A stretch of DNA of 64,000 nucleotides from Oscheius dolichura (lineage: Eukaryota; Nematoda; Chromadorea; Rhabditida; Rhabditidae): assembly GCA_932521035.1 (NCBI GenBank), contig OW051495.1, forward strand, positions 6,262,001 to 6,326,000, written 5' to 3'. The notes beneath the pieces were generated by a model that was not told the DNA's origin, searched no databases, and saw only the letters and a program-made list of their open reading frames with translations. A program made the translations under genes and the position numbers. Shown here one piece after another: positions 49,627 to 62,057 of the stretch; position 1 is the first letter of the stretch, and every line of letters starts with the position of its first letter.

Positions 49627-51032
49627 CTCCTGAAAAGCGGAATTTGACAAGGAAAGGGGAACAGTACGGGGAGACAGTAGAGGACAAAGAGCGGAAGCAG
49701 TAGGACTAGGGGGGATAAGGACAATTGGCGCGACCGCAAGGCAAACACTCCGAGCAGGGACGGACTGATGATGAGCCACAACTCCCGTTCTGCACAGTTC
49801 TCTTTTACTCGACTCTCTTGTTTATGTTTCTTTTGGTTGAGAGGGTAGGCCGTTTGCTGGATATAATTTGTAGAGTAGTCTTGCTAGAGATGGGGAATAG
49901 TTTCGACATTCGCAAGAGACAGCTGAAGTGGCGGGCTACCAGTCCTCGGGAGATATCAGATGACACAACTCGGGCCAAGTCTCCCCTTCTTTGCAGTCGG
50001 AACGGTTGGCTATAAAACTCGGGAGACAATGGGCTCGACATTGCATAATTCTTCACAGATGTGCTTAGTAAAATTGGACTAGAGAAGGGGAAAAGGGAGA
50101 GGGGACAGACGGAACGGCGGTGATTTACAGCGGGAAAGGCATTACAGCCAGCCGGAGTGGAGCGAAGTCGCTGCTGACCGATGACAGGCAGCTGACGCCT
50201 CGGGGGACGAGTAAAACGCCAAATTATGCCACTACGGGAAATAGTAACTGACAGTGTAACACATCATTTCCCAATTATTTTTATCCTTTCTCCTTTCTAA
50301 ATCTTCAAAGCAGATAGAGTACAGGCTGATTCTCCTATTCTAGTCCCGTTATTCGTTAAAAAGGCCTCTGATCCTCCTCTTTACACCCGTTCTTCCCCTG
50401 TTTCCAACTTCTTTCTCCCATTTCTCTAATTACTTACAGCTGCAGGTGTTCCTACGTCAGCCGGTCCCCATTTTTTCTGCATCGATTCCGCTCGGGGACT
50501 GCCAGGGGCGGTGCCGGAGCCGTCGGCCCTTATAAGGCCTCGGCCACTCCTCCAGAATGCCTTTCCTCCCCTCCCTTGCCCCTTTCCTCTCTTCTACTCG
50601 TTGCTTATCATCAATTTTCAGGAGAAGCATATATCTTTTCCTGATCTTGTTCGAATTAATTATGTGTAATGGATGGCATGGATTTAAATTGGAATGGATG
50701 TGGTTAGCCGGATGGTCAGGACCCGACTAGTGGAGGCTTCCACTGTTGTCAACCGAGCTACAGATCATCTACACAAGGAGCAGAGATGTGGTGGGAGGAG
50801 ATGGTAGAGCCTCAGCTGCAAAAACCTCGATGCTATTATTTTACATATGCTCACCTCTCCAATTATATAATTGCTCGCCTATCTCGTGTTAAAAAATAAT
50901 AAATATCTATCAAAGTGTTGTTTTCTGTTGTTGCTTGGCTAACTGGATACTCTTCTCGCGGATACAGGTCACACTCCTGCAATAGAAGGGACAGATAATT
51001 GAGCAATACATTTATTAGAGGGTGGCGATTAT
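49627..51032. other. 1.4-kb intergenic region
   Basis: No supported gene between two minus-strand genes. A CTTATAAGG box at about 50529 precedes a 58-codon plus-strand frame starting ATGCCTTTCCTCCCC (50558), but it has no recognisable features. The region near 50780-50920 is presumably the 3' UTR of the thaumatin-like gene. Confidence 0.35.
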
Positions 51033-51538
51033 TCAAGGGCAGTAAGTGATGGTGAAAGTGCCTCCAGTGGGTACATCTCCAACCTGTAAACAGTCTTCTT
51101 CTCCAATTGGATCCCACTGGACTTACCTGGCTGTTATCAGTAGGATTCCTATAGGCATCAGGACAATTAGCATCGGTACAGGTTAGACTCGGTCCGTTGT
51201 CGCTGGAAATCTGGGTACCAATGTCGAACCCATCGATAATATTCAAATCGTAGAAGTCTCTACTGTCCACGTTGATGGTGAACTCGGCCTGAGTCTTTCC
51301 ATTGTCCCCAACCAAGAAGGACATGGTGCCTGTGTCAAATTCGGCGGTGGCCTGCCCTCCCGAGCCGACGTCAGCCTGCGGAAATGGAGTGCTTCCGCTA
51401 TCAATTCGAGTGACCTGGAGAGATGTTCGACCCCTAGAGGATAGGAATTACCGAAATGGGATTCTGGCAGTTGTTTTGGAAGACAAATTGAGTACAGAAA
51501 GTTGTTTGGAGAAAGGCGAAAAGGAAGAACGCCTTCAT
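51033..51538 (-). CDS. thn: Minimal thaumatin-like secreted protein
   Basis: Three exons give about 145 residues with a signal peptide MKAFFLFAFLQTTFCTQ. The thaumatin pattern is clear but reduced: FVFQNNCQNPIS at the start, AEFTINVDSRDFYDLNIIDG (the thaumatin DxxDxSLVDGFN motif), LTCTDANCPDAYRNPTDNSQ, and GGTFTITYCP at the end (51033). The usual family has about 200-240 residues and 16 Cys; this one has only about five Cys after the signal and lacks the domain II insertion, comparable to the small thaumatin-like forms known in cereals. Introns are 38 and 43 nt. Nematode thaumatin-like proteins are often induced on infection, but its role here is inferred only from family. Confidence 0.8.
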
Positions 51539-52430
51539 TGTTGTGAGAGGAAGAGTTGGACTGGCACCACTCGACTATTTCCCTATAAACCCCGTCGAGA
51601 TTCGCATATTCATGGGTAAAACGTGGTCTGTTTAGTCTCCAAAAACAACCAGAACACGTAACTTGTTTATGAGGGGAATTCAATAACGGATTGATTTAAT
51701 CAGAAGGGGTTTACTATTCCAAGCAGAATCCCATTAGAGCGCTGCTCTCCCCTTGACGTGAGAATCTCTTCTCCCGGCACAGTCACCGCCCATTATTTGG
51801 AGGGGAATGGGGCTGGAATAGGGATGTTCAGTTGGTTTAATGTCTTTTTTGTGACCGTAGGACTCTACCTCGGAGACTCGCTATCGCTAGTAATAAAGGC
51901 TTGATCGTCATTTTCTGACAAAGGTGGTGCCGCTAGCCGTATAGATTAAACCGGAGGGAGACGTGTCGACTATTTTAGACACACCTAGACGACACCCTCT
52001 TCTCGATTTTGTTGTGCTTCTCGTTCTGAGAGTTATCGAAAAAGTACGGTAGTCCGTCAGGGGACACTCTCATTAGGCGATAAGGCGTACTCGCGACAGA
52101 TAGTAGGGCTACTGCCGCTGATAATGAGCGCTCATTAGACTCTCTAATCGGGCCGCTTGGCTTTCTCATTTGCGGAGAAGGCAATGGAGACGGGATCTTG
52201 GGCCACAATTTCAAGGTCCTGGTAAGAAGATAGTCATCCAGAGAATGTGTCCTGTAGTTTCGTGTTTAATGGTCTCCTCCCAGACTGATTTCAACTGCAT
52301 CTGCAATGATTCACAGTTCCTTTTCTTCAGCAAGAGCTGTTGGCAAAACGATAAAATTGTAATTAACCGGGAAGATAAGGCCGTCCGTATATAAGTCCGA
52401 AATGGCTTTGCTATCGGCTCACAAGCTCCA
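51539..52430. other. 890-base divergent intergenic region
   Basis: Lies between the thaumatin-like gene (minus) and the ET-module gene (plus). Minus-strand open frames at 51975-52214 and 52211-52400 look faintly protein-like (LLLKKRNCESLQMQLKSVW), but no splice pair joins them into a convincing gene. TATATAAG at 52388-52395 is 36 bases before the ET-module ATG. Confidence 0.35.
52388..52395 (+). promoter_or_regulatory. TATA box of the ET-module gene
   Basis: TATATAAG lies 36 bases upstream of the ATG at 52431. An out-of-frame ATG at 52402 falls between them, probably upstream of the transcription start. Confidence 0.65.
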
Positions 52431-55400
52431 ATGGCTTCACCGTCGCGTGTCCTTGTGTTTGTAGCCTGTATCGGGTACGATCCACCTCCATGAGACATCC
52501 TCTCTTTTAATTATAGGCTAGCCTCCGGGTGGCTCGTCGCGGCAGACGCCGATCTGACCTGCTATGCTGGAGTTTATGCGGACGGAGGATTGCAGAACGG
52601 TTCAACTGTAAGTCATTCTCTCTCCCCTGTGAATAGCGTACCCAGGTCCCCTGCAATGGGATGTGCGCTTCAGCCCAGACAAATCTCACCGCGGGCCAGA
52701 CCACGGCCTTTTTCTGTATTGACCCCAGCGTCTGTGCTGGTCTGAACTTGAACAATAACTGCTCATCGCTAGAGACGGATGCCGATGTCACAACTTGTTG
52801 CTGTAATACTGCGAATTGTAATATAGACCAAGCTGGATTGACTGGCAAGGTACTACACTCTAGTCAGAATAAGTAGATGACCAATTCTGTAGATCACCGC
52901 CCCATCCCCGCAGACCATCACCGACCCGCCGATAGCTTGCTACACCGGAGTCTGGGTGAACCGTACGCAGGTTTCTGCCGGCACCTACCAAGCCTGTCAA
53001 GGAGACTGCGTCAGCATTTCCTTGAGAACTACCTCAGGCGGGGCCAATCATACGGCCACCATCTACGGTTGCGACCCTTCCACGGTTTGTCGAAATCTGG
53101 GTAGGCTTTCTATATACCTGACATTCTCGCTCATCTTTAGGGATTCTGGGACAGTGTAGTCCGATTCAAGAAGGAATGGAAGGATGCTGCTGCGATACGG
53201 ACGCCTGCATTGACCCGAACAGGAACCGAGTTCCCTACAGGCCGTTGATCTGTTTTGCTGGAATCCACGTCCCCGTTGACAACTACACGAGGGGAGAAGA
53301 CGTTGCTTGCGATGGAAAGTGCATCTCCGTGGAGACGACGGTTCAGGGCAAAAATGTCAAAGTATTCCAATGTGCGAGCAAGGCCGTCTGCCAGGTATGG
53401 GCCCCCTTATCGGCACTGCTCATGACCGTATCTTTAGAAAGGCCTCCAGATAGAAGGAGACGACTGCAACACCTTCAAGAGTGGAGGAGTCGATGTCAAA
53501 GCCTGCTGCTGTGATTATGGCAGGAGCTGCAATATCCTCCCTTCGGATAACATCACCTACGGACAACCAGTAGCCAACTGGACAAAGACCCCTCTGGCCT
53601 GTTGGAATGGCTTCTACCAAAATGGAGTGGATCAAGGCAACGCGGGATGGGCCAGCTGTAATGGAGACTGCGCTTCTCTCACCTGGAGGACTTCCAATTC
53701 CACGGACACCATGACTCTCTACACGTGTGACCCTGCTCAAGTTCTCAACGATTGGGGTGGGAAGAACCGAGCCACGGGGAGAGTAATTTAATTTAGGAGT
53801 GAACGAGAACCACTGCGGGAATGTGGATAGCCTCACCGGGTTGAAGGTGTGCAGCTGTGCCAAGAGCGGCTGTCTCGACGGCACCTCCAACATCCCCAAC
53901 ACCCTGACCACCAAGGTCTGTACTGTCGGAGTGCAGATGGGACAAAACTTCACCGGCCAATCGGTAAGGGGATGCTTTGAGCCGTAGCAATTTGACAGAT
54001 CTACTGCGGAGGGCATTGTGCCTCGATGATGTCAACCATCCAAGGGGTTCCGACCATCGCCTACTTCTGCGCCGATACTGTAATCTGCGACACTCTAAAC
54101 CTCGAAAATGCCTGTGGACCGGTTCCTGGAGACAACGACGTACAAGGATGCTGCTGCGACAGTTCGGACAATTGCAATGTTGCCATCTCCAACAGTACTG
54201 TAAGGAATGGAAATAACTCTAATTGAAATTCCTCCAGATCACTCCCCCGGCCAACCCCACCATCCCGACAGACCCTCCCATCGCTTGCTACACAGGCATC
54301 TGGGTGGACGGCAAGCCCATTTCCCCGGTCACCTACCAGTCCTGTATCGGAGACTGTGTCAGCATCTCCATGCATACCACCATATCCTCCGAAAACCACA
54401 CAGCCGCCATCTATGCCTGTGACCCGTCCACCGTCTGCCGCAGCTTGGGTAGCGACTGTTCCCTACCTGTTGTATCCTAATGTTCCAGGGATTCTCGGAA
54501 CATGTGGCGCTATCCAGCCAGGAATGTGGGGATGTTGTTGCGATTCTGACGATTGCATAGACCCTTACAAGGAACGGTCTCCAATCCGGCCTCTTGTCTG
54601 CTTTGCCGGGGTGACCATTCCTAGCGACAACTACACGAAAGGAGACGACGTGACCTGTGATGGGAAGTGTGTCTCCGTCGAAACCACCGTCCAGAACAAG
54701 AAAGTCAAGGTGTTCCAATGTGCCAGCAAGGCCGTCTGCCAGGTAAACGTCTTCTCCTTTTCATATACCGAAGGCACTTCAGACCGGTCTTCAAATTGAA
54801 GGAGACGATTGTACAATCTTCAAGAGCTCAGGAGTCGACGTTCGTGCCTGCTGCTGTGACAATGCCAACAATTGCAATGTGGCCTCTTCGGACAACGTCG
54901 GCAATAAAATCCCTATAGCCAATTGGACACAGACCCCGCTCGCCTGTTGGAGTGGCTTCTACCAGAACAAGGTCCCCCAGGGAACAGTCGGCTGGTCCAG
55001 CTGCAACGGAGACTGCGCCTCGATCCAATGGAAAGTTTCCGGAGATGCCGAGACCATGACCCTCTTCACCTGTGACCCGGCTCAATTCCTCAAGGATCTC
55101 GGTAAGATAGCAAGGATATTTAGAATTAAGTCCGTTTAGAAGTGAATGACAACACCTGCGACCCCATCGATAACCTGGAAGGCCTGAAAGTCTGCAGCTG
55201 CGACAAGAGCGGCTGTATGGATGGCTCGTCCAATGTCCCCAGCAACTTGGCTGCTCTCACGTGCTACGTTGGAGTGCAAACTGCTCTAATCTCTAATGGA
55301 ACTACAGTATGAATCACTAGAAAAGAGTAGATAATCCAACTTTAGGTGTACTGTAACGGAAAGTGCGCTTCGATGAGTGCCACCCTCAATGGAAGCCTCG

Positions 55401-56689
55401 CGACGGCCTTCTTCTGTGCTGACACGAGTGTCTGCGAGAACCTCCAGCTCCGAAACAAGTGTGGCCCCGTGCCAGGAGACAACGACGCACAGGGATGCTG
55501 TTGCGATGACGCCAATAATTGTAACATCGACTATGCCGGACGGACAGGAACAGTAAGATAGGAGAACTTCAAGTCATTGTATCTGTTCAGATCACCGCGC
55601 CTGCTTCCCCATCCAACTTTACGGACCCTCCAATTTCCTGCTACACCGGCATCTGGGTCAACGGCAGTCCTCTGAACAACGCGCCAGCCGTCTACCAGTC
55701 ATGCCAAGGAGACTGTGTCAGCATCGCCTTGAATACAACGGTAGCCGGAGCCAACCACACCGCCACCATGTACACCTGCGATCCCTCGACCGTTTGCAGA
55801 AATCTAGGTATATATTCCGTTGGCACAAAAGATAATCACGATTCAGGCATCCTCGGAAATTGCAGTCCAATCCAAGACGGGATGGTCGGCTGCTGCTGCG
55901 ATAAAGACGTCTGCATAGACCCGTACAAGGGTCGCAACCCCTCCAACCCCCTGACCTGCTTCGCTGGCTTCCGTGTCCCGGCAGATAACTTCACACAGGG
56001 AGACATAGTCAACTGTGATGGCAAGTGCATCTCCATCGAGACTCAAGTCAGCAACAAGGCCGTCAAAGTCTACCAGTGCGTACAGCCGGCTGTCTGCAAG
56101 GTTACCCCTCCTATTCTGGAAAACAGCGATTATTTTAGGATGGCCTCCTGATCCAGGACAACGGCTGCACCAACTTCATGAGTGGGCCGGCCACGGTCAA
56201 TGCCTGCTGTTGTGACCAGACCAATAACTGCAATACCGTGGGCGACAACCTCGACTTCAGCACCATTCCCAAAGCCAACTTGACAACCACCCCTCTTGCC
56301 TGCTGGAGTGGCTTCTACAAGGACAAAGCGCCGCAGGGAACTATCGGCTGGGCCAACTGCAACGGGGACTGTGCCTCTATCCAGTGGAAGACGAACGACA
56401 CCGAGACGATGACCCTCTACACCTGCGACCCCGTCCTCTTCGTCCAACAATTTGGTTAGTTCCGCCTTTGCTTCTCCTTGAAACAGTCATTCCAGGAGTG
56501 GATAACACCTGTGGAAATGTGGATTCGTTGGAAGGGCTGAAAGTGTGTGCCTGTTCCACGAACGGCTGCTTGGATGGAACATCGAATGTTCCCACCAGCC
56601 CCCAACAGACTTGTCCCAATCTGGGATCTGCCCGCGATCTCTGGACATTTGTTTGCCTTTTCTTGTTGACCGTTCTGTACAGACGATAG
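52431..56689 (+). CDS. Giant GPI-anchored ET-module surface protein with three super-repeats
   Basis: Signal peptide MASPSRVLVFVACIGLASGW. About 18 exons encode roughly 1,200 residues of Cys-rich modules of the nematode ET type. One super-repeat is: CNGMCAS...FFCIDPSVC...CCCNTANCN; CYTGVWVN...GDCVSISL...CDPSTVCRNLG; GCCCDTDACIDP...CDGKCISVETTVQ; ACCCDYGRSCN; LACWNGFYQ...SCNGDCASLTW...LYTCDPAQ; CGNVDSLTGLKVCSC...GCLDGTSN. The unit begins near 52644, 53998 and 55346, a period of about 1.35 kb, with the same intron places each time. The C-terminus SARDLWTFVCLFLLTVLYRR is a GPI-anchor signal. Many N-glycosylation sites. ET modules probably take a three-finger-like disulfide fold; the binding partner is unknown. 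Confidence 0.88.
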
Positions 56690-56850
56690 GTCTAAATAAA
56701 TCTATTATATAATAATGAAGGAGAACACCAGAGATTATGCGGAAGAAGAAGCAAATTGACCGGTTGTCAGGTGTAACACGTCATTATTTATTCACAAGAC
56801 TTCATCGGAAAGAAACGAAGCATTCGTAGTATGCCACTACAGTAACCTAA

Positions 56851-58030
56851 TTAATTCATCGGGGGTTTTTGTTGCATGGGTGGTGGAGCTTGCATCGCCA
56901 CCTGGACAATCTGAACCTGTCCAATCCTCGGGTTGGTGTAGCCCTCGGTGCTCAACATAACAGATCGGTAGGCAGGGAGGAAGGCCACAACTCCCAGAAA
57001 GATGAGGAACGGCTCCACGAGATCAGAGGCAAAGGCGACGTATTTCATACCCGAAGTGTCGAGGACGAGCGACACTCCCAAGCTGCGAATAGTGGGCATG
57101 GAGAGGTCGATGTACCAGGCAAGCATTGAGGCATATTCCCTCATACTCATGGCATACATGTAGGGGATATGGAAGGGCAGGGTCCAGAGCATTCGAGAGC
57201 GGGCATTGGAGACGTAGGGCTCGGGAGACTGGCCGAAGACGGGCGAACTGCAACAGCAGACGGCAAACAGGGTCTAGACAAGAAATGGGTCCAGTACAGA
57301 TTGTGACAACGGACCACGAGACTGAAGAGGGAGTAGAAAGTCCGGACAATCCAAAAGGCACCTGTGTAGACGGCCTGTACCAACGAGATAAGGCTGAACA
57401 GACTGATGGCATAGGAAAAGCCGACGGCTGCGACGAAAGGTGTCCTGGAAAATGCTGATAATAGGGTTTTTAAAAGACATACCACGAGTACTGCGAAGTC
57501 AAAGGCTGTCTTTGTCGAGCCACTTTGAGACACAAATAAAGGAAGACGGCCACCCCGAAATAGAGGTTGAAGTCGGCCGATCTCCTTAAGTAGTCATAGA
57601 GGACAGAAAGGAAGTCGGGGAAGGAGACGGCATTCCTGAAAGTCTTGGATACTCTGGGTTGGAATGGTCTTACCTTGGCTGGAACCTGAAGACACAGCCG
57701 AGGATGAGTCTCAGGAGGAGGAGGACGGATAAAGGACCCGCTTGGAACATGACAAAGTTACGGGTGAAGTCCGGGTATTTCATCCGGTGGGAGAGGAATC
57801 CCAGGACACCGTAACACAGGAACCCTGCCAGAGGCGTCAGAATCAGAGCTGAAAGCGAGAGTATTCAAGGTGACGGCTCAGCACTTACCCCATGACTGAG
57901 CAGCAGGATTCCCGAGTGCTACTACGAACTCGGACGGATCATAGGAGCACTTGACAGAGGCGGAAGACTTGTTCTGTGCAACGGTACAGGTCAGATAATC
58001 TATGTTGATCGTCTGTTTGGTGGTTGACAT
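56851..58030 (-). CDS. Multi-pass membrane protein, possible nematode seven-helix receptor
   Basis: ATG at 58028-58030 with TATATAAG on the minus strand 39 bases upstream (58069-58076). An extracellular N-terminus (MSTTKQTINIDYLTCTVAQ) with Cys and an N-glycosylation site is followed by about seven hydrophobic helices: ALILTPLAGFLCYGVLGFL, FVMFQAGPLSVLLLLRLIL, FNLYFGVAVFLYLCLKVA, FVAAVGFSYAISLFSLISLV, RCHNLYWTHFL, MLWTLPFHIPYMYAMSM and LVEPFLIFLGVVAFL. The cytosolic tail is Gln/Pro rich (VAMQAPPPMQQKPPMN). It is likely a nematode-specific seven-helix receptor-like protein, but no subfamily signature is recognised. Six exons have 38-50 nt introns. Confidence 0.6.
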
Positions 58031-58354
58031 GCCGTCAAGAAAAGTGGCCGGCTTGACTCGATCGACTGCTTATATAGCCCGTAATTGAAGGTTTCGAAAG
58101 CCTTTCATTTAATTTTTATAACATTGATGCACGCACCACCGGGTCGAAGGAAAAGACTCTTGTCAGCGATTGAGTTTCGAAACAGAGCAGGTGCAACATT
58201 TACCGGGGAACGGGGTTGTGATCTTGGCTGCTGAATGAATCAGAGAATAGCCTCTGCCCAGGGGAATGCTCGCTTTAACTAGAACACGCTTCAAGGAAAT
58301 ACTTTTATTATTTTTGGACCAGTGATCCTTGTCGAGTAGGGCCTCTTCCCTCTT
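58031..58354. other. Intergenic region, no gene seen
   Basis: About 325 bases holding the TATA promoter of the 56851 gene and the 3' UTR of the UNC-93-like gene. No coding frame. Confidence 0.35.
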
Positions 58355-60022
58355 CTATGCCTTCTCCTCCACGACCATGGCGGGTCTGATTCGGTGGCCT
58401 TCCCTCCTGGCCACGATGGTGTAGGTTATTGTCCCGGAAATTGCTCCGACGCACATTATGGAACACCAAAGACGGACTGTCAGGTACGGGGCAATAAACA
58501 GAATGGAACAGGCTGCTATACTCTAGAAACTGATTGATAAGATTGTCATTTTGTTCTCGGACCATGAACATTCGTGTCAAAGAAAAGACCTCCGCTCTGG
58601 CTTCGGGGACTGCAATTTGACAGATGACGGCCCGTCCCAGGGTGAGTGCATAGTCAGCAATTCCGAAGATAAAACCGGTAAGACAGACAGACCATCGACT
58701 GTAACAGTGTTCCTTGGCATCCCTTTCCCCTAAATACTGACCCCGGTGCCAGGAGAATGTCCTCGTCGTCCGTTGGCCGGATCGTCGAGTAGTTCGGCAC
58801 GGTACAGACGATCAGGGCCAGTCCCATCAGCATAGTGATCAAATGGACTCCGATGTTTACCAGAAGACGATGTTTTGGAACGAGGTCCATCAGGGGACTG
58901 ATGACCATGAAGCCTGGAGGAGACAAATACCAATTCTCTCTTCGACACCTACCTGTTATTTCGGCAATTCCCGTAAATAGACTGTAGAACCCCATCAGAT
59001 AGACGTCACCCTTCAGAGAGTGGGTAAATGTCATACTCGTGGTGTAGATACCCATGGAGAAGGAGTTGAAGAAGCCCTGATAGGCAGAGGTCACCGCCAG
59101 GAGGAGTACATTCGGATGGGACATCGCCGACACCATCCTTTCTACAAGATAACTCTGCCATTTTTACGGTTGAACCTGGTAACTGTCCTCTTTGGATGGA
59201 ATGGCTCTGGTTCTGTCTTCCTCGCGAAAGCGTCTTCTTGTTGTTTGGTTGGTAAAAGGGCGAAGATAATACCGCCCACGACGGTCAGAGCCAGTAGACC
59301 GGAATAGGTAATCTGTAATCGGGAACTAATAGAATAATGGATGCTATTTACTTGGATAAAGTCTAACGAGAAGTGATGGTAATTTGTACCGTGATCAATG
59401 GAATCCATGAAGCAGTAATTGAAGATGATAATAAATATGCCAGCCATGGCCAAGCTGTAGTTTTATTGTTTTAGAGAAGAGGCATCCCTCACCTAATATG
59501 GCTTATACCCGTTTCTAGACCCGAATTCAGGAGAAGAGTCTTCTCCGAGGAGTGCTCGGCCAGGTATTGTCCTTCCGCATTGTTACATACTGAAATGATC
59601 GTATTCCTTCTTCGGAAATAGGCAATTACAAGCGTATCCTAATCCCATAAGGAGTTGTGTCGAATAATAATAGACGGCATTGACGTGATAGAACCCGATG
59701 TAATAGGAGCCGAAAAGGACGGAGACCACGACGAGGGCCACCTTCGAAGATATGACGGTGTTGAAAGAGGCGGTGAACAGGGAGAAGAAGGCAAAACCGA
59801 AGTAGTGGATGGCCTGGCTGAAGTTATCTCTTTAGATGAAAGAAGGGGAACCTACCCATAGTAGCCGGCATATTGGGAGATGGTCCCGGGGCTGACGTCG
59901 TGGATGGAGTGGATGACGGACTCGGCGAAGAAGGCCTGGACATCGTAGCCGAGGAAGATGATGGAGATGGCGATGGCCAATAAAACTACGGAGAGACGCT
60001 CGTGGTTACGAGGGGACAGCAT
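58355..60022 (-). CDS. UNC-93-like major-facilitator membrane protein
   Basis: Begins MLSPRNHERLSVVLLAIAIS and has the UNC-93 family opening FLGYDVQAFFAESVIHSIHD followed by SQYAGYYGQAIHYFGFAFF. Twelve or so helices follow, including VALVVVSVLFGSYYIGFYHV, LLMGLGYALVIAYF, ITYSGLLALTVVGGIIFALL, VLLLAVTSAYQGFFNSFSMG, VYLMGFYSLFTGIAEITG and LLVNIGVHLITMLMGLALIV. The last exon (SIAACSILFIAPYLTVRLW, then YTIVARREGHRIRPAMVVEE) ends at 58355. UNC-93 proteins in nematodes regulate two-pore potassium channels or are of unknown transport role. Several sub-families exist in nematodes, so the exact ortholog is open. About nine exons with 40-60 nt introns. Confidence 0.82.
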
Positions 60023-60438
60023 TGAAAGGCGACGACTGGACAGTGTAACCTAGCCCCTCATAACAGGCCATTGCTATCGTCTTTCGGGTCAACCGGCCTT
60101 TTTCAGGGCGACTAGTCTTCCTTCCGACTCACTTCACCGGAAATTGTTTCGTGTCCAACAAGGGGAGGATAACATGTTGTGAACTTCACACTTCTGGGAA
60201 ATAGCGTGTCCTCTCCCACGGAAATCTCTCAAAGTGCCCGTGTCCGCTCAGTGTCTTCTATTATTCCCCACAGGATGAGTTCAATTTCCTCCCCATGACG
60301 CCGGCGGGATTACCTCGAGTCACATTCGGATTATGGCCAGTCCCTCTACCTGCTGACATTCCAAACAAATTCATAATCCCTCCTTTTTTTACTCGGAACA
60401 CTAGCTGAGCCCAGGTTTTTTCATTGATCTGCCGAGAG
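60023..60438. promoter_or_regulatory. Divergent intergenic region
   Basis: About 415 bases between the UNC-93-like gene (minus) and the Srt receptor gene (plus). No TATA box or repeat stands out. Confidence 0.3.
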
Positions 60439-61707
60439 ATGGAGCAGTACCTCCGCTACGGCACTGCTCAAGCCATCCCCGGCTATAATTGCAGGTAGCT
60501 GTTTACCCGTCTTTTCCATTAATTGCTGATTCTCAGTGAAGCACATCTATCCCTCGAGCAGTGGTATGGACAGGGAACTACTCGATACCTCGCCGGAGTG
60601 ACGTGTATTCTCTACACTATCCTCACCGAGGTATCCTCTTGCCCATCCATGACAATCTCCCCTTTCCAGGGTCTCTATATCTTTTCCCTCCTGGCCATTT
60701 ACAAGTCCTCCCTGCTGGCCATGTCCTGTTACAAGATTATGTTCATTTTGGGTGGGAATTTCCCGCGAGTCTATGAGAGAGATTTGTTGCAGGGTTCTTT
60801 GACGTCGTGGCCATCGGCGTCAATTCTCTCCTGGCCGGGTATTATTTCCTCGTGGGAGCGGTCTACTGTACCCATCCTGATCTCATGTACATTTCTGGTT
60901 GTATTGGTTTTGGTGAGTCTCCTCTCGGATATGAATAATCTCTCTTTTAGGAGTCTGGTGCGGCTCGTCTCTAACCTGTCTGCTCTTGGTCTTGAATCGT
61001 GTCCTCGAAGTATGGAGACCGTCCGCATCTCGCTTTGTGAGTCTTCATTGCTCCCGCCACCTCCATCGGTCTTTTCAGTTGTTCAACGACGAGCGTACGT
61101 GGTACATGTTGCTGTTCTCCTTCTTCTACGCCTTCCTCGTTTCGTACTACTCGATGCCCGTCCTCTTCAATTCCACCAAGTATTCCTTCTTCTTCGATCC
61201 CTTCATCTTTGAAGACAGCGGGGCAATGGTCTGTTCCGCCCTCTACCTCCCGATGTCCCCCCTTTTCAGTACTACAGTAAGATGCACCTGGCCAACAACC
61301 TGGTGGTCGTCGTCATCTCCATCCTCCTCTACGCCATCCTCTTTTCGATTATCTGTGTCGGCTATTCGTGTAACTTTTCCAATTTCACCAACTGGCAACA
61401 GGCTGTACGTGCCCCTTCTGTCTTTCCTCCTAACAATCGGTTCCAGATCCTGTTCCAGACGACGGTTATCTGTTTTGTGACGGCCCTCGTCGATCTTGGT
61501 TGTGTCTACATGCAGTTCTTCGCCGTTCCGACCTCCCTGGTCATCTCTGTCCAAGTCTGCTGGATGGCAGCCCATGGTATGGCCTTGAATAAGGAGAACT
61601 GCCCAGTTCCAGGTCTGCCCGCCTATATCTACGTCTTCATCAACAAGAGGATCCGAAAGAGTGTCAAGAAAATGCTAAAGATGAGAGGCTCGAGTACAGG
61701 ACCATAA
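60439..61707 (+). CDS. srt: Serpentine chemoreceptor, class T (Srt)
   Basis: The N-terminus MEQYLRYGTAQAIPGYNCS followed by EQWYGQGTTRYLAGVTCILY matches the Srt pattern (YNCSxxxxxEWxxxG). Seven helices follow: GLYIFSLLAIYKSSLLAMSC with CYKIMFILGFFDVVAIGVNS, GYYFLVGAVYCTHPDLMYIS, GVWCGSSLTCLLLVLNRVLE, WYMLLFSFFYAFLVSYYSM, NNLVVVVISILLYAILFSII, LFQTTVICFVTALVDLGCVY and VQVCWMAAHGMALNKENCP. The C-terminus INKRIRKSVKKMLKM is basic and cytosolic. Srt proteins are G-protein-coupled receptors of amphid and other sensory neurons. Six exons, introns about 35-45 nt. Stop at 61705-61707. Confidence 0.88.
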
Positions 61708-62057
61708 ATATATATTTATTCTCCACTAGGGTATTTCCCGGCTTCAGGGTTGAAGAGCCCCGTACATACGGTCCGTCCTTGTAGTGCTCAGCTCCAAGAA
61801 CTTCTTCCAAAGTCTTGTTGATGGCAGCCATTGAAACTGAACGATTTGTGGGGAACCGGGCCAGATAGGCGAATGTTCAACTTCACCACGGAAAACTCAC
61901 CATGGTGATATCACCAACTTTCCGAAACTAACCAATTTTCCTGCCGAAGGCAGGCTTAGACTTAGTCCATCCCTATTTACTCGTTTCCGGGTGTTTGGCA
62001 GGGGGTTCGGGGGGCGGCAGCCCTCCGAGGCTTAGTTTTATCCGCGAAAAAACTCAC
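61708..62057. other. Region downstream of the 62 kb gene, possible further exons
   Basis: About 350 bases. Two CACCATG|GTGAG donor-like sites occur, at 62053-62060 and about 61900, within similar surroundings (GTTCAACTTCACC on either side). An open minus-strand stretch MAAINKTLEEVLGAEHYKD (about 61775-61832) follows a cgttcag acceptor and could be a last exon of the gene at 62058. No confident model. Confidence 0.3.

Noticed and set aside
50558-50734. 58-codon frame behind a TATAAGG box
   Set aside because: No domain and no clear splicing; composition does not look coding enough.
51975-52400. Possible minus-strand gene upstream of the ET-module gene
   Set aside because: Two protein-like stretches occur, but no donor/acceptor pair joins them in frame and no start or domain is seen.
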